Positions 12,721 through 16,881 of a stretch of DNA of 16,881 nt are shown in pieces. Each line of letters starts with the position of its first letter. The first letter of the stretch is position 1. The DNA is from Hyphomicrobiales bacterium. GTDB lineage: Bacteria > Pseudomonadota > Alphaproteobacteria > Rhizobiales > Xanthobacteraceae. The notes beneath the pieces were generated by a model. It did no database searches, had not been told where the DNA came from, and saw nothing but the letters and a program-made list of their open reading frames with translations. The stretch is taken from contig JACQDO010000475.1 in the NCBI GenBank assembly GCA_016201085.1, positions 1 through 16,881 of the forward strand, written 5' to 3'. A program made the position numbers and the translations under genes.

Positions 12721-14529
12721 ATGAACGAACACAGCTTGCCCTCGGCCGACGACGAGCGTTACGGCGCCCTCGCCCTGATCCGGCGATTGCTGACCGAACA
12801 AGGCATGGTGCACTGGCGCAAATACGTCGTCGCGTTCGTCCTGATGGCGATTTCCGCCGGCTGCACGGCATTGAGCGCCTATCTGATCGGCGACGTGATG
12901 AACCAGACTTATGTTCATCGCAATCTATCGGCCGTCTTCGTGCTGGGCGGTATTACCGCCGCCCTGTTCACGATCAAGGGGCTCGCCACCTACGGCCACA
13001 GCGTGACGCTGTCGCGCATCGGTAACCGCATCGTCGCCGACAATCAGCGCGCCGTCTTCACCAAGCTCTTGCACGAAGGGCTCACTTTCTTCTCCGACCG
13101 GCATTCGACCGAATTCATCGCGCGGCTGTCGACCGGCGCGGCGGCCTGCACGCAGGTGATCAACCTGCTGATCACCTCGCTCGGTCGCGACCTGCTGTCG
13201 CTGATCGGCCTGGTCACCGTGATGGTGATCCAGGACCCGATGATGTCGTTCTTCAGTTTCGTGGTCGCGCCGCCGGCGTTTCTCATCCTGCGCAAGCTGA
13301 TCCGCCGCGTCTACAAGATCGCCCGCACCCAGTTCGATGGCGGCACACGCATCCTCGAGACCTTGCAGGAAACCCTGCAAGGCATCCGCATCGTCAAGGC
13401 CTTCACGCTCGAACCGATCATGCGCGATCGCTTCGACCGCAACGTCGCGGCGGTCGAGCACGAGGCCAACAAGATGGCGCGCGTCTCCAACCGCGCCAGC
13501 CCGCTGATGGAAACGCTGGGCGGCTTCGCGGTCGCCATCGCCATCACCTATGGCGGCTATCGCGTGCTCAATACCGGCGCCGCGCCCGGCGAATTCTTCT
13601 CGTTTATCGCAGCCTTCTTGCTGGCCTATGAGCCGGCCAAGCGGCTGGCCCGGCTCAATATCGAGCTCAACAGCGGGCTGGTGGGCGTGCGCGTGCTGTT
13701 CGAGGTGATCGACAGTCCGCCGAGCGAACCGCTCGACCGCGATAAGCCGGACTTGCAGATCGTGACGCCGCGAGTGGAATTCGACAATGTGCATTTCGCC
13801 TACCGCAGCGACGAGTCGGTGCTCTCTGGCGTGTCGCTCGCGGCCGAACCGGGCAAGCTCACCGCCTTGGTGGGGCCGTCCGGCGGCGGCAAGTCGACCG
13901 TGTTCAACCTGATCCTGCGCTTCTACGAGGCCGAGCGCGGCCGTATCGTCATCGACCGACAGGACATCGCGCAGGTGTCGCGCCGCTCGCTGCGCCAGCA
14001 CATCGCCTATGTCGGGCAGGATACCTTCCTGTTCCGCGGCACGATCCGCGAGAACATCGAATTCGGCAAGCCGGGCGCCAGCGAGGACGAGATTGTGGCC
14101 GCCGCCAAGGCCGCCTATGCACACGATTTCATCATGACCTTCCCGCGCGGCTACGAGACGCCGGTCGGCGAGCACGGACTGCAACTATCCGGCGGCCAGC
14201 GCCAGCGTATCGCCATCGCGCGCGCGCTAATCAAGAATGCTCCGATCATCCTGCTCGACGAAGCCACCGCCGCGCTGGATTCCGAGTCCGAATTGCAGGT
14301 GCGCGAGGCGATGGAGGTGCTCTGCCGCGGCCGCACCACATTGGCGATCGCGCACCGGCTGCATACTGTTTCGCACGCCGACCGCATCTATGTGGTGGAG
14401 AACGGCCAGGCCAGCGAGTCCGGCCGGCACGACGAATTGCTGCGCAAGAATGGCCGTTATGCCGCCTTCTACCGGCTCCAGCTTAAGGAGCAGGAGAGCC
14501 GCGAGCCGGCGGCTGCCATGACCGATTGA
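12721..14529 (+). CDS. MsbA-like ABC exporter, fused membrane and ATPase domains
   Basis: Inner-membrane half-transporter of 602 residues that would dimerise and export a lipid or other amphiphile. The type I exporter membrane domain covers roughly residues 25-330 with hydrophobic segments. The ATPase follows: Walker A GPSGGGKST (385-393), Q-loop Q433, signature LSGGQ (489-493), Walker B IILLDE (509-514) and H-loop H545. The open frame starts 18 bp earlier, but GAGGG lies four bases before the ATG at 12721, so that start is used. The downstream glycosyltransferase begins four bases after the stop and is clearly in the same operon. With waaC, galE and lipid-linked sugar enzymes around it, lipid A, a glycolipid or a lipid-linked glycan is the likely cargo. 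Sequence alone does not separate MsbA from other type I exporters. Confidence 0.9.
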   Translation: MNEHSLPSADDERYGALALIRRLLTEQGMVHWRKYVVAFVLMAISAGCTALSAYLIGDVMNQTYVHRNLSAVFVLGGITAALFTIKGLATYGHSVTLSRIGNRIVADNQRAVFTKLLHEGLTFFSDRHSTEFIARLSTGAAACTQVINLLITSLGRDLLSLIGLVTVMVIQDPMMSFFSFVVAPPAFLILRKLIRRVYKIARTQFDGGTRILETLQETLQGIRIVKAFTLEPIMRDRFDRNVAAVEHEANKMARVSNRASPLMETLGGFAVAIAITYGGYRVLNTGAAPGEFFSFIAAFLLAYEPAKRLARLNIELNSGLVGVRVLFEVIDSPPSEPLDRDKPDLQIVTPRVEFDNVHFAYRSDESVLSGVSLAAEPGKLTALVGPSGGGKSTVFNLILRFYEAERGRIVIDRQDIAQVSRRSLRQHIAYVGQDTFLFRGTIRENIEFGKPGASEDEIVAAAKAAYAHDFIMTFPRGYETPVGEHGLQLSGGQRQRIAIARALIKNAPIILLDEATAALDSESELQVREAMEVLCRGRTTLAIAHRLHTVSHADRIYVVENGQASESGRHDELLRKNGRYAAFYRLQLKEQESREPAAAMTD

Positions 14530-14533
14530 TCAC

Positions 14534-15715
14534 ATGGCACGCAAGCGAACAGCAGCTACCAAGAAAAAACGACCGGCCGGCAAAAGCCCAGCCGTCGCCA
14601 AGGAGAGCGGGCGACACCAGGCGGCAGCCGGAGCGGTCGAGCTGAGCATCATCGTTCCCACTTTCAACGAATGCGAAAATATCCCGGTGCTGGCCGATCG
14701 CCTGCGCCTGACGCTGCCCGGCGTCGCCTGGGAGATGATCATCGTCGACGACGACTCGCCGGACGGAACCGCCGACGTGGCGCGCGCGCTCGGCGCCCGC
14801 GACCCGCGCATCCGCTGCCTTCGCCGTGTCGGCCGTCGCGGCCTGTCCGGCGCCTGTCTGGAAGGCATGCTGGCCAGCAACGCACGCTATGCCGCGGTCA
14901 TCGACGCCGACCTGCAGCACGACGAACGGCTGTTGCTGCCCATGCTGGCGAAATTGCGCGCCGACGAAGCCGATATCGTGATCGGCACCCGCTATGCCGA
15001 GGGCGGCGCCGCCGATTCGTTTTCCACCAAGCGCAAATGGATCAGCCTGCTGGCAACACGCATCGCCAATAAAGTGCTCGGATTAAAACTGAGCGATCCG
15101 CTCAGCGGTTTCTTCATGTTGCGCCGGGCGGCGGTCGAGACCTTCGCCCGCAAGCTGTCGACGCAGGGGTTCAAGATCCTGCTCGACATCATCTCGACCG
15201 CCGGCAAGTCGCTGCGCGTGGCGGAATTGCCGTATCAGTTTCGTTCGCGTCATCGCGGCGCGAGCAAGCTCGATACGCGCATCGCCCTCGATTATGCCGG
15301 CCTGGTGCTGGCGAAGGCGACCTCCGACCTGCTGTCGTTGCGCTTCATTTTCTTCTGCCTGGTCGGCATCGTCGGCATCGGCGTGCACTTTGTCGTGCTG
15401 TCCATCGGCGTCGCGCTCATCGGCCTGTCGTTCGCATGGGCGCAAACGCTGGCCATCGTCGTCGCCATCGCCAACAACTTCGCGCTCAACAACGCGATCA
15501 CCTATCGCGATCAACGGCTCACCGGCGTCAATTATCTGGTTGGCTTGCTCACGTTCTATCTGATCTCGAGCATCGGCGCCCTTTCCAACATGAGCGTCGG
15601 CAACTGGCTGTTCGGTCACGAGCAGACCTGGTGGGTCGCCGGTCTCGGCGGCGCGGTCATGAGCGTGGTGTGGAACTACGTGATCTCGTCGATGATGGTC
15701 TGGCGCAGCCGCTGA
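14534..15715 (+). CDS. Polyprenyl-phosphate glycosyltransferase (GT2, DPM1-like) fused to GtrA flippase domain
   Basis: A two-domain protein of 393 residues. Residues 1-35 are a lysine/arginine-rich, low-complexity tail. The GT2 catalytic domain (about 36-265) starts SIIVPTFNECENIP, with DDDSPDGT (72-79) and the metal-binding DADLQHD (124-130), as in dolichol-phosphate mannose synthases. From about 268 to the end, four membrane segments form a GtrA-like domain, including FALNNAITYRDQR and the closing VWNYVISSMMVW. The protein should put a sugar from a nucleotide donor onto undecaprenyl phosphate and help to flip the product to the periplasm. Only 4 bp separate it from the ABC exporter and no good Shine-Dalgarno is seen, so translation is probably coupled. 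A convergent GT87 gene, a likely user of the product, ends 12 bp away. The sugar cannot be predicted. Confidence 0.9.
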   Translation: MARKRTAATKKKRPAGKSPAVAKESGRHQAAAGAVELSIIVPTFNECENIPVLADRLRLTLPGVAWEMIIVDDDSPDGTADVARALGARDPRIRCLRRVGRRGLSGACLEGMLASNARYAAVIDADLQHDERLLLPMLAKLRADEADIVIGTRYAEGGAADSFSTKRKWISLLATRIANKVLGLKLSDPLSGFFMLRRAAVETFARKLSTQGFKILLDIISTAGKSLRVAELPYQFRSRHRGASKLDTRIALDYAGLVLAKATSDLLSLRFIFFCLVGIVGIGVHFVVLSIGVALIGLSFAWAQTLAIVVAIANNFALNNAITYRDQRLTGVNYLVGLLTFYLISSIGALSNMSVGNWLFGHEQTWWVAGLGGAVMSVVWNYVISSMMVWRSR

Positions 15716-15727
15716 ATTACCGGTAGC

Positions 15728-16881
15728 TCAGGCGAGTGCCGGTTGCGTCTGCCGTACCTCATCGCGCAAGATGACATAACCGAGGAACGCCAGCGGCACG
15801 AGCGCGCTGTAGTTCAGGAAGTTATGGGCGTAGGACCAATTGGTCAGGAATTCACCGGCGAGATCGTTCGACGTCGCCGTCCCCAGGATGAAGCTCGCCG
15901 TCACGGTGACGATTGCTGCCATGCGCAACGAGCTGTCGCGCACCGCCAAGCCTACAATGGTCATATAGGGCAGGATCAGCAGGATATAGTGATAGCGGCT
16001 GGTCATTGGCGACAGCATCAACATGCTGATGACCAGAATCGAGCCGTCGATGGCGGCAAAGTCGTCCCGCCGCCACGAGCGCAGCAGCAACAGACAGACG
16101 ATCGCGATATAGACCGCGCAGAGGCCGTAAAGTATGGCTTTGCTTTGGGCGGCGAAGGATGTGTCGACAGTCAGACGCGCCACCATGCCGGTAAACGAGT
16201 GATTGAGGATGTTGGCGCCTGCCCAGCTCGTCCAGAATAAAGCGTCGGGGTTAGCGTCGTTCGCCAGCGCCGGGCCGGCAATCTGCCGCAACCAGGTCTC
16301 CAGGTAATGCGGCCGCATGTTCTTGAGTGCCCAATAGGCGTCGGGCAGCAGCCACAAAACGACGAAGACGACGATGAAGAGCCCCGCCGCCCAAAAGCGG
16401 CGCTTGACCACAAGATAAGGCAGAAACACCAGCGGCGTCGCCTTGATCGCGGTCGCGAACGCCAGCAGGACGGCGCCCCACAAAGCGCGATTGACGACGA
16501 CAGCCCAAAGCCCAACGAGCACGATTAAATATGTCAGCGTGTCGTAGGCTTGCCACTCGAATACCGCCAGCACGAATTTAATGCTGAGGATGATGCTCAC
16601 GATGCGCAGCCATGCCAGTTCGTTGTCGCTCCAGCGGCCGGGCAGCAGCCGCATCACCAGTTTTTCGGAAATCACGAAGCATCCGACAGTGGCGGCGACG
16701 GAGATCACGTACCAGACCGCCACGCGCAAACCCATCGGCATCGCCGCAAACGGCGCCATCAGGAAGGCGAAGACTGGCGGATAGCTGAACATCTTGGCGC
16801 ACGGGTTCAGCGGCGCCGCTTGCAGGACGCACTCGGCCGCTTGCGGGTAGAGGACCATGCCGAAGGAATCCTTGGCGAAGC
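15728..16881 (-). CDS. GT87 (DUF2029) integral-membrane glycosyltransferase, 5' end outside window
   Basis: A polytopic membrane enzyme of the GT-C fold; characterised relatives use polyprenyl-phosphate-mannose or similar donors on the outer face of the inner membrane. The frame is open to the window edge, so the start is missing; about 383 residues remain. Methionines such as the one at 16858 are internal, because in-frame codons continue beyond it. Family landmarks are FSYPPVFAFLMAPFAA near the start, IKATPLVFLPYLVVKRRFW, the NHSFTGMVARL segment and MLMLSPMTSRYHYILLILPY. About nine or ten hydrophobic segments are visible. It converges on the GT2-GtrA synthase with a 12-bp gap. Donor and acceptor are unknown; the neighbouring synthase is the plausible source of its donor. 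Confidence 0.85.
   Translation of the reverse strand, partial: FAKDSFGMVLYPQAAECVLQAAPLNPCAKMFSYPPVFAFLMAPFAAMPMGLRVAVWYVISVAATVGCFVISEKLVMRLLPGRWSDNELAWLRIVSIILSIKFVLAVFEWQAYDTLTYLIVLVGLWAVVVNRALWGAVLLAFATAIKATPLVFLPYLVVKRRFWAAGLFIVVFVVLWLLPDAYWALKNMRPHYLETWLRQIAGPALANDANPDALFWTSWAGANILNHSFTGMVARLTVDTSFAAQSKAILYGLCAVYIAIVCLLLLRSWRRDDFAAIDGSILVISMLMLSPMTSRYHYILLILPYMTIVGLAVRDSSLRMAAIVTVTASFILGTATSNDLAGEFLTNWSYAHNFLNYSALVPLAFLGYVILRDEVRQTQPALA

Noticed and set aside
12925..14184. A 419-codon minus-strand open frame inside the ABC exporter gene
   Set aside because: The composition (rich in His, Asp, Arg, Gln) is that of a GC-rich antisense shadow, and the ABC exporter on the other strand has all its motifs.

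Overview
The window looks like the chromosome of a GC-rich alphaproteobacterium, probably of the order Hyphomicrobiales (Bradyrhizobium / Rhodoplanes / Pseudolabrys-like). The reasons are the strong G/C third-position bias, the protein families present, FixK-type promoter boxes, and an intergenic hairpin carrying the GCATGATC...CACTTTTCGGGATCATGC sequence that I associate with this order. No tRNA, rRNA, CRISPR array, transposase or integrase was seen. LAYOUT. (1) Positions 1-687 hold the 3' part of kdsD (arabinose-5-phosphate isomerase, first step to Kdo). (2) Positions 735-4916 hold a minus-strand respiratory molybdoenzyme cassette: promoter, Tat-exported catalytic subunit of the arsenate-reductase-like branch, a four-cluster ferredoxin subunit, a terminator hairpin, and a TorD-type chaperone. 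A diverged second copy of the last ~54 bp of kdsD (5014-5067) lies just beyond the promoter, so the cassette is bracketed by direct repeats of a gene 3' end. This is what integration into the 3' end of kdsD would leave. (3) Positions 5090-9985 hold a catabolic/uptake module. Two Bug (TctC-like) periplasmic binding proteins diverge from a shared 278-bp control region. One is followed by an ACMSD-like amidohydrolase, the other by a dienelactone hydrolase in a 4-bp overlap, and a LysR regulator closes the block. (4) Positions 10100-10378 hold a small hypothetical gene. (5) Positions 10465-16881 are a cell-envelope region: waaC heptosyltransferase, divergent galE, an MsbA-like ABC exporter, a polyprenyl-phosphate sugar synthase fused to a GtrA flippase domain, and a convergent partial GT87 glycosyltransferase running off the window. 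HOW THEY WORK TOGETHER. kdsD, waaC, galE, the exporter and the two lipid-linked-sugar enzymes fit one theme, lipopolysaccharide/envelope glycan assembly. The molybdoenzyme cassette looks like an insertion between kdsD and the next block. Both the cassette promoter and the Bug-gene control region carry a match to the FixK/FNR box TTG(A/C)-N6-(T/G)CAA, suggesting that low oxygen switches on both. The most interesting observations are the duplicated kdsD end around the molybdoenzyme cassette, the unassigned substrate of that enzyme, the terminator that separates it from its chaperone, and the paired FixK-like boxes.
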